From the NCBI GenBank assembly GCA_003481005.1, contig QUKC01000006.1, positions 82,825-146,824 of the forward strand: a stretch of 64,000 nucleotides of DNA. Direction: 5' to 3'. Position numbers and translations under genes: made by a program. The notes under the pieces were generated by a model. It ran no database searches. It had not been told where the DNA came from and saw only the letters and a list, made by a program, of their open reading frames with translations. Below are positions 33,301-41,480 of this stretch, one piece after another. Origin of the DNA: Firmicutes bacterium TM09-10. GTDB taxonomy: Bacteria; Bacillota; Clostridia; Lachnospirales; Lachnospiraceae. Each line of letters starts with the position of its first letter. Within the stretch, counting starts at the first letter, position 1.

Positions 33301-33620
33301 CAATTTTGTCCTCCCTCAAAAAGTGCCGTTATCTTCTCAGAATACCGAATCCATTCCGCTTCATACAGCGAAAGCTGCGCGCTTCCTTGCTCCGTAATCC
33401 GATAATACCGCCGGTTCCTGCCTCCGAATTCCATATCGTAGACTTCCAGGCAGCCGTCTTTTTGCAGTCTGCGAAGCACCGGGTACAATGTCGATTCCGA
33501 CAGATCGATCGCCTGGCGGACCTCCTGCGTGATTTTATAGCCGTATGTCCCTTCCGGCTCCCGGGAAACAACTGCAAGAACAATCGCATCCAGCAGCGCA
33601 GAGCCTGTATTAAAAATCAT
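33300..33620 (-). CDS. PadR-family transcriptional repressor
   Basis: 106 residues, ATG at 33620, typical for the short PadR subfamily 1. The winged helix is residues ~8-80: LLDAIVLAVVSREPEGTYGY, VRQAIDLSESTLYPVLRRLQ, then YYRITEQGSAQL. It should repress the DUF1700-DUF4097-PspC operon through the perfect palindrome at 33656-33680, just downstream of the promoter. An in-frame start further up (33668) would overlap the operator. Confidence 0.92.
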   Translation of the reverse strand: MIFNTGSALLDAIVLAVVSREPEGTYGYKITQEVRQAIDLSESTLYPVLRRLQKDGCLEVYDMEFGGRNRRYYRITEQGSAQLSLYEAEWIRYSEKITALFEGGQN

Positions 33621-33655
33621 ACGTTCCCATCCTTTCCCTAAACCTGTATCTTCTG

Positions 33656-33680
33656 CAATATTATACATTGTATAATATTG
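33656..33680 (-). promoter_or_regulatory. Perfect palindromic operator of the padR operon
   Basis: CAATATTATACA-T-TGTATAATATTG, 12-bp arms with no mismatch and one central base, lying about 6-30 bp after the predicted start of transcription. Confidence 0.75.
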
Positions 33681-33692
33681 TTTGTGTTATAA

Positions 33693-33721
33693 ACTATAAG
33701 CTACGTTTTTCATTTTGTCAA
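33693..33721 (-). promoter_or_regulatory. Promoter of the padR operon
   Basis: Minus strand TTGACA (33721-33716), 17-bp spacer, TATAGT (33698-33693). Confidence 0.8.
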
Positions 33722-33743
33722 GGGTGACAAGGATGATAAAAAA

Positions 33744-33872
33744 GAATGTGCCAGGGCACATTCTCGCGCCGAGGCGCGGTTGCTTCAGCAACCATCTACC
33801 CTTGCGCCGCGTGCGCATCCTCGCGGAGCGTTTATTATCGTATGGAAACGAAGTTTCCTATACGATAATAAA
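33744..33872. repeat. Modular hairpin repeat family B, copy 1 (full length)
   Basis: Modules in order: GAATGTGCC/GGCACATTC hairpin; GCGCC/GGCGC; GGTTGCTTCAGCAACC; CATCTACCCTTGCGCCG; GCGCATCCTCGCGGAGCG; and a long hairpin TTATTATCGTAT..GGAAAC/GTTTCC..ATACGATAATAA. Copies at 52104-52198 and 63721-64000. Confidence 0.85.
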
Positions 33873-33910
33873 GCGGAAACGCACACCCGCTGCCGGGCAT
33901 TCGTTTCCGC
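33873..33910 (-). terminator. Probable terminator after the folT-glycosidase unit
   Basis: GCGGAAACG and CGTTTCCGC pair; the minus strand continues CTTTATTATC. The T-run is weak and comes from family B copy 1. Confidence 0.5.
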
Positions 33911-33928
33911 CTTATTCTAATTTTTATT

Positions 33929-33967
33929 CATGACAATAGAATACTCGCAGAGCGTGTATTCTATTGT
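33929..33967. repeat. Dispersed hairpin repeat family A, copy 2
   Basis: CATGACAATAGAATAC-tcgcagagc-GTGTATTCTATTGT. Stem ACAATAGAATAC/GTATTCTATTGT is perfect and carries a paired change (GC to AC, with GC to GT) relative to copy 1. It ends one base before the glycosidase stop codon. Confidence 0.85.
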
Positions 33968-35314
33968 TTATGAAATCTTTCGCTTCCGCACAGAAACCTC
34001 TTTTCCGTCGATATCCAGATCAAAGAGCCAGCCCGCCACTTCGAAGCCGCGAATCCTCATGTGACCGCAGTTAATCGGCAGCTGTGGATGAAAGACCGGT
34101 TCTCCATCCTCCATGGTAAGCCCCAGAATTTCAAAATAAATCAGGGATAAAAATGCAGTTGCGCTCCAGGTCTGTTTGCGTCTGGAATCCCATTCCACGA
34201 TTCCGCCGGGTCCCTGCTCCTGCATACCACCATAAAGCGCACCGGTATCCGGATGATAAATTTCGGAAAAGTGCATATCCCGGACTGCCTTCTGTGCCAT
34301 CAGATACAGCTCTTTTTCGAAGCTTTCCTGATGTCCTGCCCTGTGCATTGCGCGCGCCCAGAAGCCCTGGATATGCGGCCAGATCGTGCCGGAATGGCGT
34401 CCATAGCTGCCCAGGCACTCATAGCGCCAGAAGGTCGGCCATACACAGGGAATGCCGTGTGCGCAGATATGGGTATTTTCCCCGATCAACGCCGTCTGCT
34501 GTTCGTCCGCAATGCCGAACAGCACGGCAAATGCCATCCCAAGCCCCTCTTCACAATCGCATTCTCCTGCAAGATAATCGTAGCTGCCGCGCTTCTCATT
34601 CCAGAAGTTTTTGTTGACGGCTTTCTTCATGGCTGCCGCTTTTTCCTCGAACTCTTTCGCGGGCTCGCCAAGCGCATGGGCCATCTCTGCCAGAATTTCA
34701 TAGGCCTTAAAATAAACGCAGTTGGTAGAAAGTGCTTTCATCGGGATACCGTAGCCCTTGGGATAAACCGGATTGCCCGGATAATCCACCCATTCCAGGA
34801 TTCCGGAACCCTGATTCGGGCATTTGCTGTACTTGTCCGGATATGCCGCAATGCCGTCGCCGTACACAGCGGGACCGCGGAACAAACCGTCCTCTTCATC
34901 AAATTCGTCCTCTTCCAGACGATGTACAGAATTTCTGCCGGCTTCAAAAGCAAGGCGATAGAAGTTATCGTCTTTATGAAATCTGCAGTACTCCCTGGCG
35001 CCGATCATCCAGATGATCGAATCCCAATACTGGCCGCCGATATAAATGTTTCCCTCTTCTTCCTCCAAAACCGCAAGCAGCGTGTTTTTGGAAACCTCCG
35101 GAGACAAAATGCTCAACGCGTTCCAGATGTTGATTGCCGTATCCCGAGTCCACGGGGTATTGTAGTCCAGCCCCGCGATCATACAGGGCTTTTCCTCCGT
35201 CAGCAGTCCGTTCTGGTAATATACGATATTGCCGACAATATCCCCCGCTGCGATCCGATACGCATCGTTTAGGAGCTTATTGTCTGTCTCCATGTAAGGA
35301 ATATTCAGATTCAT
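33968..35314 (-). CDS. Six-hairpin glycosidase-like protein (MGH1/GH63-like)
   Basis: 448-residue cytoplasmic protein (no signal peptide) with an (alpha/alpha)6 look. Candidate motifs: GLDYNTPWTRDTAINIWNAL, GGQYWDSIIW, GSGILEWVDYPGNP, GTIWPHIQGFWARAMH and GGIVEWDSRRKQTWSATAFL, with acidic residues placed like the catalytic pair of GH15/37/63-type enzymes. Substrate cannot be told. It follows folT by 12 bp with AGGAGG in the gap, so it is in the riboswitch-controlled unit, which is an odd pairing. Confidence 0.75.
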   Translation of the reverse strand: MNLNIPYMETDNKLLNDAYRIAAGDIVGNIVYYQNGLLTEEKPCMIAGLDYNTPWTRDTAINIWNALSILSPEVSKNTLLAVLEEEEGNIYIGGQYWDSIIWMIGAREYCRFHKDDNFYRLAFEAGRNSVHRLEEDEFDEEDGLFRGPAVYGDGIAAYPDKYSKCPNQGSGILEWVDYPGNPVYPKGYGIPMKALSTNCVYFKAYEILAEMAHALGEPAKEFEEKAAAMKKAVNKNFWNEKRGSYDYLAGECDCEEGLGMAFAVLFGIADEQQTALIGENTHICAHGIPCVWPTFWRYECLGSYGRHSGTIWPHIQGFWARAMHRAGHQESFEKELYLMAQKAVRDMHFSEIYHPDTGALYGGMQEQGPGGIVEWDSRRKQTWSATAFLSLIYFEILGLTMEDGEPVFHPQLPINCGHMRIRGFEVAGWLFDLDIDGKEVSVRKRKIS

Positions 35315-35326
35315 TTTGACCTCCTG

Positions 35327-35938
35327 TCATTTTTTGTCGAAGCCGGAGATCTTTTCCTGTCTCCATACGCCACTTTTTCCCGGGCGGAAAATTTTTAACA
35401 TCCGGAAAACACCGGCGCGTTCCAGCACCGTCATCACCAGATATAAAATGATGCTGTCCACCGGAGCCTTGATCACATTTTTGATCAGCCGCGCGGGAAG
35501 CATCACCATAAACGCCTTACCGTACACCTGAGACAGCCAGAAGGTTCCGAGCAGGACGTTCACCAAAAGCGCCACTGTCAGCTCCGCCGCCAGAATCCGC
35601 CAAAAGTTTGTCGGTTTGCGGTACAGGAAAAATCCGTAGATCAGTCCCGCCAGCAGGCAGTTTAAGGTCAGACCCGGAATCCATGCTCCGGTGGGATACA
35701 GCAGCAGCTTTAAAATATCCATCGCTGCCGCAAACAGGCTGCCGACCGCAGGGCCAAACAGGACGTCCACCATTTCATTCGGAAGACCGGATACGCCGAT
35801 CTTTAAGTAATTCCCGATCTGAACGGTGAACGAGTTGAGAATCAACGCAAGCGCCGCAAAAAGTCCGCACGCCGTGATGGTGCGGATATTGCGAAACTCC
35901 CGCATGGATTCCGTAAAAAGAGCTGCCATTTTTTTCAT
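35327..35938 (-). CDS. folT: ECF transporter S component, folate (FolT family)
   Basis: 203 residues, ATG at 35938 after AGAAGGAGGAAATGCA. Membrane S component with the family stretch LKIGVSGLPNEMVDVLFGP and YPTGAWIPGLTLNCLLAGLIYG. It binds folates and needs the shared EcfAA'T energising module encoded elsewhere. A THF riboswitch (35999-36100) in its leader supports folate specificity. The sequence CTCCTT at 35977-35972 could pair with the AAGGAG of its ribosome site. Confidence 0.9.
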   Translation of the reverse strand: MKKMAALFTESMREFRNIRTITACGLFAALALILNSFTVQIGNYLKIGVSGLPNEMVDVLFGPAVGSLFAAAMDILKLLLYPTGAWIPGLTLNCLLAGLIYGFFLYRKPTNFWRILAAELTVALLVNVLLGTFWLSQVYGKAFMVMLPARLIKNVIKAPVDSIILYLVMTVLERAGVFRMLKIFRPGKSGVWRQEKISGFDKK

Positions 35939-35998
35939 TGCATTTCCTCCTTCTACAGACATCGGGCCGCAAAAGGAGATAATGGGATTATCTTCTGC

Positions 35999-36100
35999 TG
36001 CAGCGAGATGCGGTCTGTATACCGCAAGCCGAACCGGCTTTTCGTCCAACAGGCAACTCTCTGTCCTGCCGGCACTTAACGCATACAAACCTACTCTGCA
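35999..36100 (-). ncRNA. Tetrahydrofolate (THF) riboswitch
   Basis: Minus strand, 5' to 3': TGCAGAGTAGG (P1 5' side), GCGTTAAGTGCCGGCAG, AGTTGCCTGTTGGACG, AAAGCCGGTTCGGCTTGCGG, ACCGCATCTCGCTGCA (P1 3' side). The GCGTTAAGTGCC core and terminal CGCAUC/P1 closure match the folT-associated THF aptamer as I know it. It is about 60 nt before the folT start. Confidence 0.85.
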
Positions 36101-36126
36101 TGTTTTATTTTTTTGTTTCGTTTCCC

Positions 36127-36155
36127 ATTATAGCAGTGCAGCCTGCAATATACAA
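36127..36155 (-). promoter_or_regulatory. Promoter of the folT unit
   Basis: Minus strand TTGTAT (36155-36150), 17-bp spacer, TATAAT (36132-36127); starts the riboswitch leader. Confidence 0.7.
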
Positions 36156-36184
36156 TTCTTATTTCTATTTTCTCCCGATACCGC

Positions 36185-37939
36185 TCACATTGCGTACTGG
36201 CTGTTATACAGCGTTGCATAAAAGCCGTTCTGTGCAAGCAGCGTTTCGTGGTTGCCCTGCTCGATGATATGACCATCCTTCATGACCAGAATGACGTCCG
36301 CGCTGCGGATGGTGGAAAGACGGTGTGCAACGATAAAGCTCGTCCTGCCTTCCATCAGCTTTGCAAATGCATTCTGAATCTTTAATTCTGTTCTGGTATC
36401 GATTGAGGACGTCGCCTCGTCTAAAATCAGCATCGGCGGGCGACACAGCATGACACGCGTGATGCACAGAAGCTGCTTCTGTCCCTGGGAAAGGCTTCCG
36501 CCGTCCTCCGAAATAACCGTGTCATAGCCCTCCGGCAAGCGCATGATAAAACTGTGCGCATGGCATGCCTTCGCCGCTGCTTCGATCTCTTCCTGCGTCG
36601 CATCCGGCTTTCCGACCGTAATGTTGTCGCGGATGGTTCCGGCTCTCAGCCAGGTTTCCTGCAGCACCATGCCGTATCCCGCACGCAGGCTGTGTCTGGT
36701 CATTTCCCGGATATCCACATCTTCTACCGAAATGGAGCCGCTGTTTACATCATAAAACCGCATCAACAGGTTGATCACCGTCGTTTTGCCGCATCCGGTG
36801 GGTCCGACAATCGCCACGCGCTCACCCGGCTTTACCTGCAGATTGAAGTTCTCAATGAGCTTCTGCTCCGGCACATAGGAAAACGCAACGTCCTTCAGCT
36901 CCACTTTTCCATCCACATGCTGCAGTGAAACCGCATTTTCCACTTCCGGCACCTGAGATTTTTCTTCAATCAGCTCGAATACCCGTCCCGCGCAGGCGAT
37001 CGCGTTCTGCAGCTCTGTTACGACGCCGGAAATTTCATTAAAGGGTTTGGTGTACTGATTTGCATAGCTCAAAAAGCTGCTCAGCTGTCCGACCGTCAGC
37101 CGTCCGTTGATCGCAGCCAGCGCGCCGAAGATGCCGACGCCGGTATACACAAGGCTGTTGACAAAACGGGTGGACGGATTTGTGATGGAGGAAAAGAAAA
37201 TCGCTTTCAACGAGCACGTCTGGAGACGGCCGTTGATTTCGTCGAATTTTTCGATGGCATCCTTTTCCTGCCCGAATGCCTGCACAATCTTCTGGTTGCC
37301 GATCATTTCATCGATCAAAGCAGTCTGCTCACCTCTCGTTTCGGACTGGGCCTTGAACATGCTGAAGGTCCGCTTTGCGATAAACGAGGCCACAAACAAG
37401 GAAACCGGTGTTACCACCAGCACGACAATCGTGATGCCGACGTTGACCGAAAGCATGAAGCCGATCGTTCCCAGAATCGTAATCACACCGGTAAAGAGCT
37501 GGGTAAAGCCCATCAGCAGACCGTCCGCAAACTGATCGACGTCCGCGATGACACGACTGACGATCTCACCGTGGGCATGTCCGTCAATGTATTTGAGGGG
37601 CAGGACCTCTATCTTTTCAAATGCCTCGTTTCGAATATCCCGCACGATCTGATAGGTCAGTTTATTGTTGCAGACGTTCATAATCCACTGCGCCAGTGCG
37701 GTGATCCCGATCATGACCGCCATTTTGATCAGAACTGCAATCAGTCCGTCAAAATTGACATTGTCTTTTCCAACGATGCAGTCCACCGCTTTACCGATTA
37801 ACAGTGGAAGATACAGCGTGGATGCGACAGTAATCGCCGCTAAAATCACGGATAAAAGAAGGAAAAACCGGTACGGCTTCATATAGCGCAGTACTTTTTT
37901 CAGGGTCTGGGTCTGTCCTGCATCCATTTTCTTTGCCAT
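36185..37939 (-). CDS. Heterodimeric ABC exporter 2, active-Walker-B half
   Basis: 584 residues from the ATG at 37939; AAAGGAGG lies in the last codons of the upstream partner. Six TM helices, then ATPase: Walker A GPTGCGKTT, signature LSQGQKQL (altered Gly), Walker B MLILDEATSSID. It pairs with 37942-39726, which has the consensus signature and a degenerate Walker B. Likely multidrug or metabolite export. Last gene of the operon that begins with the phosphatase at 41269. Confidence 0.92.
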   Translation of the reverse strand: MAKKMDAGQTQTLKKVLRYMKPYRFFLLLSVILAAITVASTLYLPLLIGKAVDCIVGKDNVNFDGLIAVLIKMAVMIGITALAQWIMNVCNNKLTYQIVRDIRNEAFEKIEVLPLKYIDGHAHGEIVSRVIADVDQFADGLLMGFTQLFTGVITILGTIGFMLSVNVGITIVVLVVTPVSLFVASFIAKRTFSMFKAQSETRGEQTALIDEMIGNQKIVQAFGQEKDAIEKFDEINGRLQTCSLKAIFFSSITNPSTRFVNSLVYTGVGIFGALAAINGRLTVGQLSSFLSYANQYTKPFNEISGVVTELQNAIACAGRVFELIEEKSQVPEVENAVSLQHVDGKVELKDVAFSYVPEQKLIENFNLQVKPGERVAIVGPTGCGKTTVINLLMRFYDVNSGSISVEDVDIREMTRHSLRAGYGMVLQETWLRAGTIRDNITVGKPDATQEEIEAAAKACHAHSFIMRLPEGYDTVISEDGGSLSQGQKQLLCITRVMLCRPPMLILDEATSSIDTRTELKIQNAFAKLMEGRTSFIVAHRLSTIRSADVILVMKDGHIIEQGNHETLLAQNGFYATLYNSQYAM

Positions 37940-37941
37940 GT

Positions 37942-39726
37942 TCAGCATCCTCCTTTCTCTGCTTTACCGGCATTGGCGGCGTTTTCACGCACTGCCTTCG
38001 CCGCCTTTTCATCGAACTGGGAATAATAAATTTCCTGATAAACCGGACAGGTCTCAAGCAGCTCCTCATGGGTTCCAAGTCCGGCAGCCTTTCCATCGTC
38101 CAGCACCAGAATCCGGTCTGCATGCTGAATGGAGGACGTTCTCTGGGAAACGATAAAGACCGCAGGATTTCCTTCCATATTTCGGATCGCTTTTCGAAGG
38201 GCCGCATCCGTCGCATAGTCGAGGGCAGACGCGCTGTCGTCCAAAATCAGGATCTCCGGCTGTCTGACAAGGGCACGGGCAATGGTCAGACGCTGTCTCT
38301 GACCGCCGGATAAATTCTTGCCTCCCTGCTCGATTCTGCTCTCGAGCTGTCCGTCTTTTTTCTCAACAAACTCTTTTGACTGGGAAATTTCCAGCGCTTT
38401 CCACATTTCTTCTTTGGACGCGTCCTTCTTTCCCCAGCGCAGATTCTCTGCAATGGTTCCGGCAAACAGCACTGCTTTCTGCGGCACGATGCCAATCCTG
38501 CTGCGCAGCACTTCCGGGCTGTAATCTTTGACGTCCACGCCGTCTACCAGGACACGTCCCTTTGTTACATCGTAAAAACGGGGAATCAGATTGACCACAC
38601 TGGATTTACCGGAACCCGTACCGCCGATGATGCCGATCGTCTCACCATGCTTTGCCGTAAAGCTGATGTCCGTCAGCGATTCGCTGCCCGCTCCCGCATA
38701 AGTCAGACACACATGGTCGAAGACAACCGCAGGCGCATTTTTGTCCGTCTCAATTTTCTGTTCCACATCAGCCAGCTCCATACTGTTTTGCACTTCCAGC
38801 ACGCTCTGCACACGGTTGCCGCAGGCGATCGCTTTTGTCACCGTGATAATCAGGTTCGCCAGCTTGACAAGCTCTACCAGAATCTGGGACATGTAATTGA
38901 CAAGCGCTACGATCTGTCCCTGGGTCAGGATGCCGGAATCTACGCGGATCGCGCCGGTATACAACAGCGCAATGATCGAAACGTTGACGATCACATAAGT
39001 AATGGGGTTCATCAGACCGGAGATCCTGCCGACATATTTCTGCAGCCCGGTCAGTGTTTCATTTTTTTCCTGATAACGGCTTAATTCTTCCTCTTCTTTA
39101 TTAAAAGCACGGATGACGCGCACGCCTGTCAGGTTTTCCCGGGTCAGACCCAGCACCTGATCCAGCGCCGCCTGCACCTTTTTGTACAGAGGCATCGTCC
39201 AGAGCATGATACCGAACACGACGATGGAAAGCAGCGGAATCGTCACCACGAAAATCAGCGCCGCCTTTCCATCTACGGTGAACGCCATAATCATCGCGCC
39301 GAATACGATAAAAGGCGAACGCAAAAACAGGCGCAGCACCAGATTGACACCGGATTGTACCTGGTTGATATCACTCGTCATTCTCGTGATCAGCGTGGAT
39401 GTGCCGAGGGTATCCATTTCCGTATAGGACAGTCCCTGGATGTGCGCAAACAGCTCATGGCGCAGGCGGGTGGAAAATCCGGTCGCCGCTTTCGCCGCAA
39501 AATACTGCGCTGTAATCGAGCAGACCAGTCCGATGACGCCCAGCGCAATCAAAAGCATGCACATCCTCACGATGTACGGTTTGTCCGATCCGCCGATACC
39601 CTGGTCGATCACCGCAGCCATTACCAGCGGAACAAACAGCTCAAACAGTGCTTCCAGCATTTTAAACAAAGGGGCGAGCACGGTTTCCTTTTCATACCCT
39701 TTCAAATAACAAAGCAGCTTCTTCAC
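37942..39726 (-). CDS. Heterodimeric ABC exporter 2, degenerate-Walker-B half
   Basis: 594 residues from a GTG at 39726 with GGAGGAAGACAAGAC upstream. Walker A GGTGSGKSS, signature LSGGQRQR, Walker B ILILDDSASALD (Glu to Asp). The division of labour between the two halves is the same as in the pair at 22.6-26.1 kb, but sequence identity is only moderate to the eye, so these are separate systems and not a recent duplication. The C-terminal tail is Ala/Lys rich. Confidence 0.92.
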   Translation of the reverse strand: MKKLLCYLKGYEKETVLAPLFKMLEALFELFVPLVMAAVIDQGIGGSDKPYIVRMCMLLIALGVIGLVCSITAQYFAAKAATGFSTRLRHELFAHIQGLSYTEMDTLGTSTLITRMTSDINQVQSGVNLVLRLFLRSPFIVFGAMIMAFTVDGKAALIFVVTIPLLSIVVFGIMLWTMPLYKKVQAALDQVLGLTRENLTGVRVIRAFNKEEEELSRYQEKNETLTGLQKYVGRISGLMNPITYVIVNVSIIALLYTGAIRVDSGILTQGQIVALVNYMSQILVELVKLANLIITVTKAIACGNRVQSVLEVQNSMELADVEQKIETDKNAPAVVFDHVCLTYAGAGSESLTDISFTAKHGETIGIIGGTGSGKSSVVNLIPRFYDVTKGRVLVDGVDVKDYSPEVLRSRIGIVPQKAVLFAGTIAENLRWGKKDASKEEMWKALEISQSKEFVEKKDGQLESRIEQGGKNLSGGQRQRLTIARALVRQPEILILDDSASALDYATDAALRKAIRNMEGNPAVFIVSQRTSSIQHADRILVLDDGKAAGLGTHEELLETCPVYQEIYYSQFDEKAAKAVRENAANAGKAEKGGC

Positions 39727-39752
39727 GTCTTGTCTTCCTCCATTCGGTCTTT

Positions 39753-40553
39753 TTATCTGCCAAAAATCCGATCATAGCCATAAGGCAGAGGCCGTTCGAA
39801 CAGATCCGGCCATCGAATGCTCTCTACCACGCCTTCCGTCTTTTCTGCCGCTTCCTGATTGTCCGGATTATCCGGGATTCGGTTCTCACACTGCACATTT
39901 TCACAGCTGTCGCATACACCGGCGCAGCGGACGCCCTCCTTTGTCAATTCTGTCCAGAACACGACGCTTTTTTTCGGGATCAGGCAAAGGCTTTCATTGC
40001 AGGTAATGTAGGAAGCGGTGTATTGACCATTGCAGTCAAGCAGTTTCAGCAGCGCCGGAAGCTGTTCGATCGGCTCGCTGCTGCTTCCCAAAAAGCTCAT
40101 CTGCTTCACAAACCATCCGGTTCTTCGATGAATTTCCGCATGGAACCGGCTATAGGCTTCCATCAGAGCTTCTCCGGCGAGTGTTTCAACCATATAACTT
40201 TCCAGCAGCATGTCCTGCTCTTGAAGCTTTTCCTGCAACTCGTCCACTCCTTTTCCAAGTGTCATGGATGCTGCCAGTCGATCTTCTTTTTCCGGGCACG
40301 CTGCGAACCGGCAGCTGATCTGATCGCTGCAGGCATCCTTTAGCCGGGTGCACAGCTGCTTGAGCTGCTCACGCTCGTCTTCCGGAAAATGATAGCGTGC
40401 AAGCGTCCGTGCTGTAAGGAGCGCAGTATCCGCAATCGGAAGCACTACAGATTGCGGCATAGCGTAAGCGGTTGGAATGACGGATTGCGCAGAGGATGCG
40501 CCTGCAGGCTGACGCGCCGATTGCGCAGAGGATGTGCCCTGCAGCCCAATCAT
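39753..40553 (-). CDS. Cobalamin-dependent methionine synthase activation-domain-like protein
   Basis: 266 residues; the ATG at 40553 overlaps the phosphatase stop (ATGA). Residues ~95-235 resemble clostridial MetH activation-domain proteins: LAGEALMEAYSRFHAEIHRR, EQLPALLKLLDCNGQYT, SLCLIPKKSVVFW, and a cysteine motif CAGVCDSCENVQCENR. The N-terminal ~45 residues contain a short internal repeat (GTSSAQSARQ / GASSAQSV). The full MetH is not nearby. Similarity is read by eye and moderate. Confidence 0.45.
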   Translation of the reverse strand: MIGLQGTSSAQSARQPAGASSAQSVIPTAYAMPQSVVLPIADTALLTARTLARYHFPEDEREQLKQLCTRLKDACSDQISCRFAACPEKEDRLAASMTLGKGVDELQEKLQEQDMLLESYMVETLAGEALMEAYSRFHAEIHRRTGWFVKQMSFLGSSSEPIEQLPALLKLLDCNGQYTASYITCNESLCLIPKKSVVFWTELTKEGVRCAGVCDSCENVQCENRIPDNPDNQEAAEKTEGVVESIRWPDLFERPLPYGYDRIFGR

Positions 40554-41269
40554 AACGGACGCTCCTGCAGAATCTCCGCAAAATATCCCATGTGGGACAC
40601 CGGCTCCCCGGCGCAGTACAGATGAGACGTGTCTCCCAGCATCTGCGTCCGGAACATCCCATAGCCCTGCTCCACCTCTTCCGCACTCACAACCGTCACG
40701 GAAGACGGCGGCAGAAACATCGTATGATTCAGACACACCGGAGAAATGGAAAGCAGATGGGACAGCATATAAAATGTCACTCCCATATGGCAGAACAGCA
40801 CGATTGTGTCCTCATTATGCTGCTTCGTGCGATATAAGCGTCCCTCCCTGTGGTAGCCGTGTTTTGCGAGGATGCCGTCTAAGCCATCGCAGACTTTCTG
40901 ATAGGTCTCTGCAACCGGCCCGCTTTTCATCAGATCCGTTTCCAGAAAACGATCTATATTCAGCAAATCCGGCTCTTTTGTCCAGTAAGCAGGCTTTAAA
41001 TCCCAGCTCAGCCGGTTCTTTCCGGTTTCCGGGTCAACGACACAGGCATCGAATTCGCGCATCCAATCACATGTCACTGCCTCCCTGCCGCATTCCTTCA
41101 GCGTAAACGAAGCAGTATCCTTCGCCCTGCCAAGCGGCGAGCAGTAAAATTCATCCACCTTCCAACGCTTCGTGCGCTCAGCAAGAAGCTTCGCTTCCCG
41201 CCAGCCCTTTTCTGTCAGGCTGTCAATTGAATAATCCGGTTCTGCATGCCGGATAAAAATCAGTCGCAT
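40550..41269 (-). CDS. Histidine phosphatase family protein
   Basis: 239 residues, ATG at 41269 after AAAAGGAGGAGAAGGTCG. Catalytic motif LIFIRHAEPDYS (His8), SPLGRAKDTA with the second Arg, and the second catalytic His in VLFCHMGVTFYML. It is a cytoplasmic phosphoglycerate-mutase-fold phosphatase; substrate unknown. First gene of a four-gene operon with the MetH-activation-like gene and ABC exporter 2. Confidence 0.88.
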   Translation of the reverse strand: MRLIFIRHAEPDYSIDSLTEKGWREAKLLAERTKRWKVDEFYCSPLGRAKDTASFTLKECGREAVTCDWMREFDACVVDPETGKNRLSWDLKPAYWTKEPDLLNIDRFLETDLMKSGPVAETYQKVCDGLDGILAKHGYHREGRLYRTKQHNEDTIVLFCHMGVTFYMLSHLLSISPVCLNHTMFLPPSSVTVVSAEEVEQGYGMFRTQMLGDTSHLYCAGEPVSHMGYFAEILQERPL

Positions 41270-41480
41270 CGACCTTCTCCTCCTTTTGTATCTCCCCATT
41301 TTTCAAATTGCTATGCAGTTTTTTCTGCTATGCAGCAAACATGTTTTCATGTTACTCCATTTCCACGGAAAAATCCAGCGCCAATTCTGCGTTCCGGCAG
41401 CGTAGCGCAGTGAAATTTTTTACGAATACCAACCGCATTCCGCGCAGCGCGCTCTGTGCTTCCATCCCAGATACCGCGTT
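41270..41480 (-). promoter_or_regulatory. Intergenic region upstream of the phosphatase operon
   Basis: A weak promoter candidate reads TGGATT, 17 bp, TAACAT on the minus strand (about 41357-41385). Downstream of it is a direct repeat CTGCATAGCA (41309-41318 and about 41327-41336) and a small ACATG/CATGT stem. Nothing else is recognisable. Confidence 0.3.

Noticed and set aside
33744..33967. Reading the clustered repeats as a CRISPR array
   Set aside because: The units are self-complementary hairpins of differing length without regular spacers, and no cas gene is present.
34253..35272. 339-codon open frame opposite the glycosidase
   Set aside because: No ribosome site or recognisable domain; opposite-strand shadow.
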